Shown: positions 11,233-22,084 of the stretch, piece by piece
Layout of the letters: every line of letters starts with the position of its first letter
Position numbering within the stretch: position 1 is the stretch's first letter
Assembly: GCA_014529385.2 (NCBI GenBank)
Contig: CM043958.1
Location: 149,019,293 to 149,083,292, forward strand
Direction of reading: 5' to 3'
Length of the DNA stretch: 64,000 nucleotides
From: Adiantum capillus-veneris
Lineage: Eukaryota > Streptophyta > Polypodiopsida > Polypodiales > Pteridaceae
Program-made: the position numbers and the translations under genes
The notes under the pieces: model-generated
Told to the model about the DNA's origin: nothing
Database searches by the model: none
The model's input: only the letters and a program-made list of their open reading frames with translations

Positions 11233-11300
11233 TTTCTCTACAAGACGAGCGCCTCGCCATGGCTCCACGGTGACAACCTCCATAGCTTAGCTTCCTATCA
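11016..11300 (+). repeat. 3' LTR of the small element
   Basis: 285 bp, closely similar to 9706-10005 along its length, with a longer, pure (CT)n tract at about 11174-11228. Confidence 0.88.
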
Positions 11301-13240
11301 AATGTATGACTGATCTACAAATCATATAGGACATGCCCACTTATCATAAAGTTTCGATCGCATGGTAGCTTTTCTTACTGTTCTTGTACAACTCTCGAAA
11401 CTTATATTTCATTCATTAAGCACTTATATACATCAATATCTTGTGCATTGTTGAACCAATGTGTATAGTTAAAAGTGTTCAACTAAGGAGTGTTTAAGTC
11501 GAGGTTCCAACATCCATTTCATATTATCAAAACAATAATTCTTGAGCTTGATTAATATCTTAATGGTGCAAAGGATATAATCTCCGAGTCGCAAAACAAA
11601 GACTAGCTAGAGTATTTGATCTGTCTCATTCGATTCAAGAGGATTTTGATCTATCTCATTCAATTCAAGAGAATGTGATCTATCTCATCCACTTCAAGGA
11701 CTTTGGTAAATTGGCATTGTACCAAGAAACCATTTTTATGGCTTGAATAAACTAACATCCTCTTGCCTTTTTTTAAAAAAAATTCTCATTCAAGAGAAGG
11801 GCTTTCAAAACAAAAATCACGAGTAGGGGATGAAGGTGGTGTCCATCTTTGTCTCTTAAATGATATCTAATGGTCACTTGATTCCTTTGGAGGAGATGGG
11901 AAGCTTTGACCAAGATTGAGCCATTCATGCTTCAAAAAGCGTCTATTTGAGGAACTACCTCAACATCTGAAGAATTTGCCCTCTCGATATAACTCATCTC
12001 AAAGTGGGTGGCAAAATTGGTCGCTCACTTCAGTGTAGGAGAGTTGAACTTAGATATCCAATAAAGGAAAGCCAAACCCTACATTAAATGTGGATTCTTA
12101 ATGTATATGCATGAATATCATTAAGCATCATAAATGTCATAAGCAAGAGATTACATGCCATTCAAAGCAAGTTGATGGATGGTGGCTTCAAACGAATGAT
12201 CACGCTACTTTACTCACGGATGTAGCATTGCCATGCAATAAGTGTACACATTGAACTATACTCCCCTCCCTTAAAATGCCAAGCTTGTTGGTTGGCCCCT
12301 AACTACCAGGAGGGGGTAGTTGCCTTCTATTGCAACTCTTATCAATCCCACCACATAGCAAGGTAGCAACATTCTCTCGCCCATTTCATCTGTCCACTAA
12401 CTTTAGGTTCTCACTTTAGCAGTGGTAAACTTGGACTGAAGCAAGGGAAGCATTACATAGTTTAGCACTAAAGCTATACTTCTTACCAGTCCCCACTCCA
12501 ATTATGGGCACTAGGCCTAGGGATGGATAGTTCATGCAACTCTAACTCTTGAAAGACTTTTTTATGCCAAAGGGAAACCTCTAAAATATCACTAAACATC
12601 TTCTCGACACTTGCCTCGGAAGCCTCTCGACCTTCTTGTCGAGCACAAGGGATCAATGATTATAAGATCGACAGATTAGCTCACCTAATTGAGAGACCAT
12701 GCTTCAAAGTTGATAAAACACCGATTGCAGACCCTCCAAGTTCCATCCATGCAAAACAATCGAGTTCCAAACAATGAAACTGTCTCTATACAAACAACAA
12801 GCCTGCTACTTAAGACGACTGAACTATCTGTAGACGGCCCTGATTTCTAGCCCACTATAGCACATCCTTCAAGGAAGACTGTTTCTATGCAAGCTGGAAA
12901 TTCTTGTGTGGCATACCGAGGAAGGAGCCTGCTTTGGGCAGGCCTCCACCCATCTCTCGCTCATGAAGTTACAACCTGCCAAAATACACGCAACCGCAAA
13001 TATGAGTCGCCGGGGACCGCTCGGATAAACAAGTTCTGCGAGCGTCGTAGCCAGAAAGTTTACATCATTCCAAGAAGAGATGTGCTCAAGAAAAAGTGGG
13101 TAGCCAGGAAAGAGAGGCAGTACAGGAGAGGGAGTAGATGCAATCAACTAGAAACGGTGGCAATCGATCATAGTAATCAGCTAGTTGATTACCTCGTATA
13201 CAGATATACAACAATAGTCTGGCTCCAAGCAAAGCATCCA
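11301..13240. other. No gene seen; three ~30-bp direct repeats at 11614-11700
   Basis: Three consecutive degenerate units of 29-30 bp, each built on TGATCT.TCTCAT..A.TTCAAG, occupy about 11614-11700. The rest has only short meaningless ORFs. The part next to 13253 should hold the 3' UTR of the minus-strand gene, but I could not identify a poly(A) signal with confidence. Confidence 0.5.
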
Positions 13241-13252
13241 GACAACTTCTTT

Positions 13253-16200
13253 CTACTTTGACGGCAAGTCAATTTCGGATTCTGATCGGCAAGAGTCCTC
13301 TTTTTCTGAAGGTGATGTTGCTGTGGTTTCCTTGATGGCATTTAAATGCGCTCCATCCTGTTGAGGCTTGGGCTGTGAATGAAACAGCTTGACGTGGCAC
13401 AGTTGACCTCCTGATTCGTCTGCAAATGTCAGCTTCCGCTCTTGCATGCGCTGCCAAAGAAAAAAAAGGAATGTGACCAATGGGTACCTTGCTGAACGTC
13501 ATGAATGATAAGCATAAAGCCAATGGATGCCTTGCAATACATGACGCATAAATATGCACAATGAGAGACACACTTCTAAATATAAAAAAGGCACATGGTT
13601 ATCCAAGCATTGAGAAAGAAGTCCAGCCCAGCAGAAATGTCCTACGATGATTATGATAGATCCTTACCAACATGTCCTGGTGGAGGCATACCCTTTGATC
13701 AAAACCAGATACGAAGTCACTCACTCACAGAAGGATTCACTCAAAATGTCCATAGGCACACCTTGTGTTGTACTAACACTCACCATAATTTTGCAGTAAC
13801 GATTGCAATCACGGGCCATTCGAACAAGCCATGACTTTGCCGTTTTCTCAGTCTCCAAGGCACTATTTGCTGCTCTTCTAACCTGCATGTTCAACGTTTA
13901 TCAGCAGCAAAAATATCCATATAAGCGCTCTTGCAACTTTTGTTCAAAGCTGATGACAGAGAGCTTTTAAAATCAAAGCATTGAATGTAGCACCTGCTCT
14001 AAACTCAAAGCAGTACGTGGGCTGTCAACTCTTGGAGCATTCCTCTGGCTCAGGCTGTCTTCAATAACATGTCGCATCGTGTTTAGCTCCTTCAAGAGTT
14101 TCACAGCAAGACCTTCGATGTCATGCATCTGCCGTTGAGAGAACTCTGCAGCTCTCTCTGCCCTGCACCTCAAAGATGTGCACTCCTCACACTTGCATTG
14201 CCCCTGACAGATTGGAGGTGACGATCTGAGTATACCCTTGGTTGGAATTGATGGGGACACAGTTGTTGGGGACTTGCCATTGATGGGCTTCGAAATTTGC
14301 TGCAATGGAGGGGAAGGTGAGCTGTTCAATACAAGAGAAAGTCTTTGGACACAGGAGGGTGATGGTAAAGATGCTTGCACGGAAGAGGCAACTGCTGTCA
14401 CTGCCACAGAGTCTCCAAATGAAGAAGGTAATGAGGCTTTTGAAGGAAAAGATTTTGCAGACAGATACTTCTTGCGATTGTGACAAGGAGACCCAGGTGG
14501 GACTTCCTCCTTTTGCAGAAGCTTCTCAGATGGGCTTGATTCCATGTTGCCAATGTTTCTAGCCTTTGTATAGGCTCTGAAGCTTTCATGATTGGATGTG
14601 TCCCGCCCAATGAAGCCCTTAAAAGCACGAGGAAGTTTCTTAAAGCCTGCACAAAGGAGACAAACAAGGCTCGCTGAGACAATACTTAACACTCAAATCT
14701 CACATGCTCAGTGCAGAATGTAATAAACCTCTCTTGTCCACTTCAAATAATGTGCGCCCGGGTTCACCACACTTGGAAGCCTGGAGAAGCCTTTCTCTGG
14801 ATAAAGGAGAGATGGCCTGCAGTAGTAATGAACGACTTGCTCTCACAAAAGCTCTACACAGAGATGTATGGATACATGATAGTCTACAGCTATGAAATTG
14901 GCTTACCTTTCTTTTGCAGGGGATCTTAGATGGCTTGAGCTGCTCTAACTCCTGCTCTTCTTCTGCATCAAGTCTTTCTGTAGAAAACAAGCTCACTGGA
15001 GAACCAGGAATCTCCTCACTGGATAATTGACATGCCCCACCCATGCTTTGACTGCCTTTATCTTCCTTGTCCAACCCTGTTTCAGGCTCCACAGATGTAG
15101 GTGAGCCTTTGGAGCAATGAGCTGGAAAAGACTCCTCGTTACTCATTTTCTGGGAGGAACAAACAATCTGATTGACTGCAGGCTGGGAAGAAATTACTGC
15201 TCCATCAATCACCTCTAGACAAGGTAAATTAGACTCTATCCCAGTGGTGCCGCTGTTGGCCTCGTCGCATATCTTGGTGCAAAGCTCTTCCAGTGCTGGG
15301 CTCTGTCCAGAAAGCCTTGCACTCTTATCAGAGACTTCCGATATCTCACAAAAGGTGATGGGCTCGTGTCTAACTCTATGGGTGTCATCATCCTCTAAAG
15401 GACCAGATGTGGACACATCAACAGCCTTGCATGGTCTGAGACTCCAAGGGGATAACCTCGCGTGTCTCCCAGTGTCGAATTTTTGACTGGAGCATTCCCA
15501 CAAGCAAGCTTGGGAACTTGCAAAATTCGAACTGGGCCCCTGTTTACTTTCTTCGCCCTCCCTGCAAGTATTTCCGCTTCCTTGACAGTCTTCAGCAGAT
15601 GCATCATGAGTAGGTTTCAAGCTAATGTTCTCTTTCGGATCATCAAATACAGCCAGGCAAGGAGCACTAGATGCTGAGCCAGGATTCTCCGACACAGCTG
15701 TATCAGATGGACCCACTGCGGGTGACAAAAGGGACTCATTATCAAGGTCTGTAAAATCAGGAGTGGAGTATAGAGAACAGTCTCCCGATGTATCAACAGG
15801 TTTAATGGATGCATCAGATACATTCTGTTTGGCCATGCCGCCAGCCTGCTCACCTGCACTGCCTCCAGACCTTTCGCCACCACGCAAGCGTCTTCTATGA
15901 GCTTGCCACATTTGCAAAGTACAGTCATCATCCTCCACCGAAATGCCAGTCTCATCCAAAAGAGGGCCAGTCATGGACTTCCGCTTTTTGATAGTTGATT
16001 CCGGGCTGTAATCCTCTCTCACCAGGGGCTCATCTTTGACCACCATGCTGTCTAATGGCTTGTGGTATGAGGTCGCTACACCACGAGGAGACGCATCATC
16101 ACCAGATTCTGCACTGTTTGAAGTAGAGGAATCCAAATGCAGTTCTATGGCTCCTAGCTTTACTGGGCAATCACTGGAAGGTGGTATCTCTATGACAGAA

Positions 16201-16649
16201 TCATTGTTTCCCATGGTCAAGCCAGCCTCTGGTACAGGGACTAAGGATGGACCTCCAGAGCTAGCCTTCTTCAAGAACTTCCTTGCATTTCTCCTCAATA
16301 AACAATGCATCTCCTTTAAAGTCATATTTCCAAACTCATCATCCTCATCAGCCTCTGTCAAGGCCATCCTACTCCCATAAACATGACCACAACTATCAAA
16401 ACAATCAGGTTCCGTTGCCACAGTATGGATACCCCTGTTTGAGGGACCTACAAAGATAGGATGCAGTGTATTTGACTCATGATGCTCTCTTAAAATGTCC
16501 TCCATGAGCCTTGTCCTGCAAAGTCCTCCGTTGACAGAGCTCAATACCTTCACTGTTGTGGATTTGAAGCTCTTGTTTATGTACCAATCTAGGTCTACAT
16601 CCTTATCGTCAACAGGCCTGTTTGAAGCTAGATGCATCCCAGTGAACAT
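13253..16649 (-). CDS. Plant-specific conserved protein of unknown function (894 aa, four coding exons)
   Basis: Minus-strand gene. Coding exons are 16649-14907, 14638-13994, 13882-13784 and 13450-13253 (stop TAG), giving 581+215+33+65 codons. The start is ATG 16649: TAA sits directly upstream in frame, just after an intron acceptor at 16672. Donors are GTAAGC, GTGCTA and GTGAGT; acceptors end in CAG except exon 2 (see separate entry). The N-terminal half is acidic and Ser-rich, with a KKRK basic cluster (221-224) and a VKDE SUMO-consensus site (204-207), pointing to the nucleus. The conserved C-terminal part has CQGQCKCEECTSLRCRAE (from about residue 725), a helical AAEFSQRQMHD stretch, WLVRMARDCNRYCKIM in exon 3 and RKLTFADESGGQLCHVK in exon 4. 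From memory, seed-plant proteins of unknown function carry this CxGxCxCxxCxSxRxxAERAxEFSxxQ plus MARDCxRxCKIM arrangement. All exons stay open, so I judge it functional. Cys pairs could bind metal (inference). Confidence 0.8.
14639..14650 (-). other. Tandem splice acceptors at coding exon 2
   Basis: On the minus strand TGCAG (ending 14647) is followed eight bases later by TTTAAG (ending 14639). The first looks stronger by sequence but would join exon 1 (phase 0) to a frame that stops early. The second keeps the frame into KLPRAFKGFIG. I therefore placed the exon start at 14638. A missed micro-exon is the alternative. Confidence 0.55.
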
Positions 16650-16671
16650 TTATGAACACTGCGAAATATAC

Positions 16672-17674
16672 CTGCACAAAACAAGAAGAAGGTGTAGCTA
16701 TATTCCTTCTAAAGCACAAGAGCAAACAACATATTCTACCTGAAACATAACTAATAATCAGCCATTAACAACCCTTTCACTACATAAGAGTTGTACACAT
16801 AACAACACAGGCAGACCACCAGCTCAATAAAAGCGCTGCGCTATCATGAAGCGTGTAGCTCGCCACAAGGCTTCAGTTAACTGAAAAGAATTGGTTTGAA
16901 CTCCCGTCATATGAGAGTGTACGGATCAAGCTTGAAATTCTTGTAGCCCTCACAAACCCTGGGCTACTCAAGGGACTTCAGAGTAGAGAGTGACCCTCTG
17001 CCTCCTTCCTGATGTTGCCATGATCATGTGCACTATCTTGGAAGACTGAAAAATTGAGGCTACACTGTTAAGAGGAAGCATCGTCCCTTCCAAGAGACAC
17101 CCAACCCCCCCACCTCCGGCTCCCCTTTCTCCACTGTGGGTGCTACCTAAATTTGATCTTCTAAAAGCCACAGAGATGAGCCTATCTTGGAAGACTGAAA
17201 AATTGAGACACCCCCCCCCCCCCCAAACCCCGCTCCCCTTTCTCCACTGTGGGTGGTGCTACCTAAACTTGATCTTCTAAAACCCACAGAGATGAGCCTT
17301 GCTTGTATCAAGAAGAAGGAAAATTCCTCGAGCATGCTCACAAAGCACCAGTCTGCACAGACGGAAGTAAAGAGTTGTGAAATCAAAACCTAGCTTACAT
17401 ATACGTACACAGTGACTAAATCTAAGAGCCATCAGGATTCAGAACGTCCTATTCCGAAGATAAAGAACCGCAGATTCCTGCACAGAGAAGGATCCCACAG
17501 ATCCTGCGCTGAGAAGTCCCCTGGTAGCCAGCGATTACCCAATCTACCGTCCTCCACAACCACTATTTCACCCAATAGTGGAGCAAATCTAATCAGCCTG
17601 TGTGCCCGCATAAGAGTGAAGAAGAAGTAGAGAAGAAAGAAGGAAAAAGGAAGGGGCGAGGGGGAGAGAGATAC
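16672..17674 (-). other. 5' UTR intron of the 894-aa gene
   Basis: Likely donor AACG/GTATCT at 17675/17674 and acceptor TTTTGTGCAG ending at 16672 on the minus strand, leaving 22 bases of leader before ATG 16649. A GC-rich first exon lies above 17675. The intron is inferred from splice consensus only. Confidence 0.5.
17028..17298 (-). repeat. Diverged tandem duplication in the 5' UTR intron
   Basis: Copy 1 (17028-17178) and copy 2 (17180-17298) share TATCTTGGAAGACTGAAAAA, CTCCCCTTTCTCCACTGTGG and GATCTTCTAAAA.CCACAGAG. They differ by indels and a longer poly-C run in copy 2. Confidence 0.85.
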
Positions 17675-17695
17675 CGTTCCCTGCTTCGCGACGTC

Positions 17696-17715
17696 TTCAG
17701 CTGGCGCGAGCTGAA
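17696..17715. other. Perfect 7-bp stem hairpin in putative first exon
   Basis: TTCAGCT, a 6-base GC-rich loop (GGCGCG), then AGCTGAA. It would be in the 5' UTR of the minus-strand gene, about 20 bases from the predicted donor. Confidence 0.5.
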
Positions 17716-17761
17716 ACGAGAACTCTTTGGCTCTGTGTCGGGCTCCGATGAAGAGGGTTCA

Positions 17762-17806
17762 TTTGGCGGGAAGTGTAGAAGATTAGTGCCACAAAAGCGC
17801 GCCAAA
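17762..17806 (-). promoter_or_regulatory. Pair of E2F-type sites at the 5' end of the 894-aa gene
   Basis: TTTGGCGG (17762-17769, plus strand) and TTTGGCGC (17799-17806, minus strand) both fit the plant E2F consensus TTTSSCGS. They lie in convergent orientation, 30 bases apart, just upstream of or within the predicted first exon. A weaker relative, TTTGACGG, is at 17865-17872. Two sites so close together at a gene 5' end suggest G1/S-linked transcription; this is inference. Binding is orientation-independent. Confidence 0.55.
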
Positions 17807-17841
17807 ATCCACTTTAGAGTAGGATGGATGAAATTTCGGTT

Positions 17842-18216
17842 CTATGACCACAATTCCCTAACAATTTGACGGGAAGTCAAACCCATTTTCACCAAAGTTA
17901 TGTCTTCCATGTAGAGTGGGGTCTTGGAGGATTGGCCTTCCTTTTTAGTGACATGAATCCATGATTCAAGTTCATAAAACCGAGTCACCCACCAATTTTG
18001 GCAAAAGTTATAGAGCTTTTTGAAACTTGTACACGCAGCCTTTTGATTGATGAAATTCAAATGCAAGATTTGATGAAACACTCCCATCTTAGCTACAAGA
18101 TTATCGTCCTTTCGGAAGTGAAGCTCGGGTGGGGTGTTGCCTTTTTTAGGAGGTGACAAAAAGACATGGATATCTTTAGGAGTTGAAGTTGGCATGGAGT
18201 TTGCATGCAATAGCAA
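17842..18216 (-). other. 124-aa open frame, unassigned
   Basis: Minus-strand frame with no internal stop. Its composition is protein-like (e.g. SFKKLYNFCQNWWVTRFYEL, ELHFRKDDNLVAKMG) and it ends SRQIVRELWS at a stop next to the E2F sites. I do not recognise the family. It could be an old retroelement or gene fragment that now lies upstream of the 894-aa gene. Confidence 0.35.
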
Positions 18217-18333
18217 GTCAATGTGTTATTCATAAGGAAAGTTTGCATGTTGCTTGCATGCAATGTTGCATGTGTTGCAAGCCGATTAAATATAGAGATG
18301 AGATGTGTTTTGCTTGTGTGTCTTGTTGTCATT

Positions 18334-18336
<3 letters not shown>

Positions 18337-18394
<58 letters not shown>
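18337..18394 (+). repeat. (CT)n microsatellite
   Basis: About 58 bases of uninterrupted CT/TC, roughly 40 bases before the start of the LINE remnant. Confidence 0.95.
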
Positions 18395-18398
<4 letters not shown>

Positions 18399-18422
18399 GC
18401 TTGCACTGATGCTACCATGCAT

Positions 18423-19980
18423 GTTGCCTTGCCATTGATGTTGTCATCGCCCACACCCACACTATCACATGCATGTTGTTGCTCTCGCTCTCCCTTTTCT
18501 TAGCTCATGCCACCCGATGCTGCTCCTCTACGCCAGCACACCCCAACCAACTCCCCCCACCCCCCCACCCCCACCTCGACATGCTAAGGAACGCCACGAA
18601 GGAGGAAGTGGCCACACTTGAAGATAAGGTGGTGCCCTACATTACAGACGCCCTCAACGTCATCATCAACCGGCTATCCAAGCTTGAGAAAGAGGTTTAA
18701 GCATTGACCAAGGAGAAGGAAGTATGGAAGAAGGAGAAGGAGAAGGAGGAGTGGGAGGAGGAGAGAGGGAAGGAGAAAGAGGAATGGAAGAAAGAAAAGG
18801 AAGAGTTGAACAGAAAATCAAACTCCTCCATGCTTCTATCGCATCCCTCACCCTCAAAGAAGGAGAGATCAAAACAAAAGCCAAGGAAGCCCTCAAGGAG
18901 GAGATCACCAAAGCTCTCAACGACCAATTGGAGGCCACCAAGGAAGGATGGGTCGAAGTAGTCGAGAAGAATATAAAAAACGAGGCGAGAGTGGAAGCCC
19001 AAAAAGATGAGGCGCTTGTTATACACAGAACCATTGAGGAAGAGAAGATGTGACAAGCCCGCCGCCTTGATGTACAATTGATTGGCATCAAAGAAGAAGA
19101 GGGATCTACACCTAAGAGGAAAGCCCTATGCATAAAACTCGGGTACAAGGAAGAAGAGGAGCTACCCTTCTCCAAAGCTTGGAGAACTGGCAAAGACTTA
19201 CAGAAAAGAGCCCTCATCCTCCTCCAATTCGCCTTCGAGGAGTCTCGAGCCTCATTCATCTGAAAGAGGGCCATCTTGAGAGGGCTAGAGGGCCCTCCTA
19301 TGTACCTTGATGACGACCTCACAACGATGCAACAAGATCACTGCCATGCATGCATGCCTAGAGTAAAAAAAGCTCGCTTTAAGGGAAGAATGTGGTATAC
19401 CGAGATGGTAGGGCCATCGTTGATGGCAAGACCATCGCACAGGAACTCGCGGTCTACGAGACATATGAGGAGATCCACATTGCGGTTTGGAATTGCAATG
19501 TAGATCTTTGGACACATCCAGAAAGGCTTGAGGAGGTGATGCGAGGACGGGACCTCATTTTCCTGATAGAGACACATGAGAGCCCATAGCGAAGTCTATC
19601 GAGGATCCATGACTTTTAGTGGGAGTCCTCACATTGAGGGAGTACTCACCAGCACACTACATGAGGATCGGGAGGGGTGGCTATACTCTTCAGATAGGGA
19701 CTCCAATGTAGGTTACAGATTGTTGCACGCAACCCACGGGCCTGTTACCTTTGGATTTTCTTCGAGCTATCATGGGACATGATCATCTACATTGCCCTCT
19801 GCTACTTCCCTCCCTCAGGCTCCAACTTTTCTACTACAGGGACGGAGGGATGGGGAAGAGAGACCACTAGGAAGGGAATGGGTTCTAAGGGGGCCTCTTT
19901 ATTTGCCATGGGATTCAAAAAGAGATTATGGAAGGGACAAATGGGTGGATGCCATGTGGACTGAAAATGGTGGGTATGGC
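18423..19980 (+). pseudogene. 5' part of a LINE: coiled-coil ORF and AP-endonuclease domain, no RT
   Basis: A non-LTR retrotransposon fragment in shifting frames. Part 1 (about 18580-19050) encodes a highly charged coiled coil (ATKEEVATLEDKV, then KEKEKEEWEEERGKEKEEW and EGEIKTKAKEALKEEI). Part 2 (19200-19430) contains a motif I associate with LINE ORFs (MYLDDDLTTMQQDH followed by a GRMWY/RDGRAIVDG stretch). Part 3 (about 19470-19860) is the start of the LINE endonuclease: AVWNCN, GRDLIFLIETHES (holding the catalytic Glu) and MIIYIALCYFPPSGSNFS. Several stops and frameshifts occur. The reverse transcriptase expected next is absent; sequence beyond 19980 is unrelated. LINEs are normally truncated at the 5' end, so loss of the 3' part implies a later deletion or insertion breakpoint. 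Confidence 0.7.
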
Positions 19981-20974
19981 AGGGCCTAAAAGTAAGTGGT
20001 CAAACTTGTACCTCTTTTATAAAATATAAAGAGAAAATCTCTTAAATATTCAAAAAACTGAAGGGATCCCTTCAAGAACGTGTTGATCATTCCCTCCCTC
20101 TCTCTCTCTAATGTACCATCTCTCACTTAACCTTCCAAGTTGCTTCTCTTTCCTTCCTTTCACTTTTCCCTCCCGAAAGCTCTACAGCAAAAGTTCAAAC
20201 CTTCTTTCCCTCCTCGAGCTTACTGCATTCTCCTCAAGCTTGTTGTATTCTCCTAAGCTGAAGTTCTCCATTTCTCCATGAGCCTCAGTAAACACCTCTA
20301 CCTAAAGCTAAAGATTTGCAACATATCCTTCTACTAGATCATTCCTCTTTCTTTCCTCAACAGGTTTCATGCGCCTTCTCCATTAAAGGATATACTTCCC
20401 TCTCAATCTTTGCAACATTATCTTCCCCATTAAGCCAACAAGCAGGTGTAGCAGTATAACAATAAGTGGCATCAACCGTCTTTGTGTACCATCAAGAATC
20501 TTTCTCTTTATACGAATGAGAACATGGATGTGCGGTGATTTATCATAAGTGTTTGTTTGCAGGTTGTGCCACTATTCCCCATGGCATCATCAGGTACTTG
20601 ACGACCTAGGAGTGTCATTGACTCCATTTCATGCAGCAACGTACAAGACGATAGTGGATGTTGGGTGACGATGGAGTTCAAACGAATGATGTGGGTGACA
20701 ATGCAGCCCAACTCAATAGGTGCACACAAGGTCTCAAGGAGACACATGGCTTCCTCGAGCACACCGTTGGAAGGAAAGAATCATGGAGTTTAAGCAAACA
20801 CAAGACGAAAAGAGGCTTACGAAGGTGCAACATGTGTACGTTGCTTCACAACTAAAGCTAGAGACAACAGTGGCTCCATCGAGGTTTCTTGCAAATTATA
20901 GTTTTACTCCTCTGTCAAATTTCTAGATTGTCTATTTTGTATTTCTGCCGTGTACGTTGCTTTTGATGACTGTA
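19981..20974. other. No gene assigned
   Basis: CT-rich stretch at 20080-20240, then short ORFs without recognised motifs (e.g. 20658-20926 in two overlapping plus frames). It may hold a decayed element between the LINE break and chromovirus B. Confidence 0.45.
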
Positions 20975-21184
20975 AGGGGCCCAAATGAGAGATGGTCTAT
21001 CAAAGAGCAAGGCTAACCAATGGAGCATAAGACCTTAGGGTTAGCTTCATTGAAGACCTCCAATAATTAGTGAAAAAGTCCTTTGACCTTAGGTAAGCTA
21101 GGGATGAGCTTGAGGTGGGTACCCGGCCCAAGCTTAAGGTGCTTGAGGTGCTTATCGTGCTCGATGACTAAGGTGCTTGAGGTG
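20975..21184 (+). repeat. Left part of the 5' LTR of B
   Basis: Matches 3' LTR sequence from about 45598 on (GAGATGGTCTATCAAAGAGC and following) and breaks at 21184, where element A begins. The first ~130 bp of the LTR are missing. Confidence 0.8.
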
Positions 21185-22070
21185 TGTTAACTGAGTCGAA
21201 CATTAGTTAACAGAAGTTGCTAAAGACCGAAGATGTACGGATGCATATCGAGGATGAATACAAAGAATCAGTAAAGCTTGGAGTTACACATTTTTCACAT
21301 TTTCCCAAAATGGTCATGTATTGTAAATTCCCGATTTATTTCAAAACATTGTAATATTTTAATGTGTTACGGGCTCAATGAAAGTTCCAAGCTATAAAGA
21401 ACATGTCAGTTAGTGTGCCTAGGTTGTAGATCAGTAAAAGTGGTGAAGCCCTAAAGGCCTTGGGAGCTCGGACATTGCATATTTTTACCCTAGGTATATA
21501 AGGCAGTGTGTAAATGAAATTAGGGTTCTCAAGCTCATTTGTTGAGAGCTCTTGAGGTGTGTGGCTATGGAGTCCTTGAGCTTCTCCTTGCTCTTGTGAC
21601 TTGGTTAACACTAATCAATGCTTAATTTTCTTTTACTATGCCTCTCTCATGCTTCTTGTGATTGCTAACGATCCTTTGATTACCTAGATCGTAATTAGTG
21701 CTTAAACCCAATTCTAATATGGTGTGATTGTCCTCTTTTGCTTGTGTGTGCATGTAGGTTTGATTGGAGTGTGGTGCTTGATAGATCTATGTGTGTGTGC
21801 TTGCGATTAGTATTGTGTGTGTCTTGCAATCGTTAGTGTGTGTGATTGGGATGATTGGAGGTGAAGGGAAGTGGATGTGGAGAATGCCCATCATTGTGGC
21901 TTAGCTCCTCCATAGGCCGAGAAGCTCACCTCGTAGAGTCAACCATTCGTGTTTCCATGATTAGCTCACTAATCGTGTGAGTGTTTCCATGCCCTAGCCA
22001 GGTAGCTCATCCCTCCAGATTGATAATTTTGTTGGTCATTGGAGCTATGCAACGATGGAGACCCCCAACA
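21185..22070 (+). repeat. 5' LTR of element A
   Basis: 886 bp. From about 21316 it is closely matched by 30373-31186 (shared GGTCATGTATTGTAAA, TGTTACGGGCTCAATGAAAG, GTATATAAGGC). TATATAA near 21495 is a candidate TATA box. The first ~130 bp have no counterpart before the 3' copy. Confidence 0.8.
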
Positions 22071-22072
22071 TT

Positions 22073-22084
22073 TGGCGCCGTTGC
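22073..22084 (+). other. Primer binding site of element A
   Basis: TGGCGCCGTTGC, two bases after the LTR end, matches the Asp-tRNA-complementary site known from Athila/Tat-group gypsy elements. Confidence 0.8.

Larger units (their letters stand above)
9706..11300 (+). mobile_element. Complete small non-autonomous LTR retrotransposon (TRIM/small LARD-like)
   Basis: Two direct LTRs (9706-10005 and 11016-11300) start TGTTGG and end CTTCCTATCA. A methionine-type primer site TGGTATCAGAGC lies at 10008-10019, two bases after the 5' LTR. A purine-rich tract (GAGGGGAGGGT) lies directly before the 3' LTR. The 1010-bp interior has no protein recognisable as gag or pol. Flanks are ATGTT (left) and AATGT (right), so any target duplication is imperfect. 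Movement would need proteins from an autonomous partner. Confidence 0.85.

Noticed and set aside
15172-15486. Plus-strand ORFs across 14238-16380
   Set aside because: Shadows of the minus-strand 894-aa gene, whose frame is much longer and joins conserved exons.
17593-17805. Possible coding first exon of the 894-aa gene
   Set aside because: The frame has no ATG at its start (it begins TTG), and exon 2 has an in-frame TAA just before ATG 16649, so the first exon is read as 5' UTR.
18666-19322. 218-codon minus-strand open frame
   Set aside because: Antisense shadow of the charged coiled-coil region of the LINE; Ser/Leu/Pro-rich, as expected for the reverse of GAG/AAG codons.
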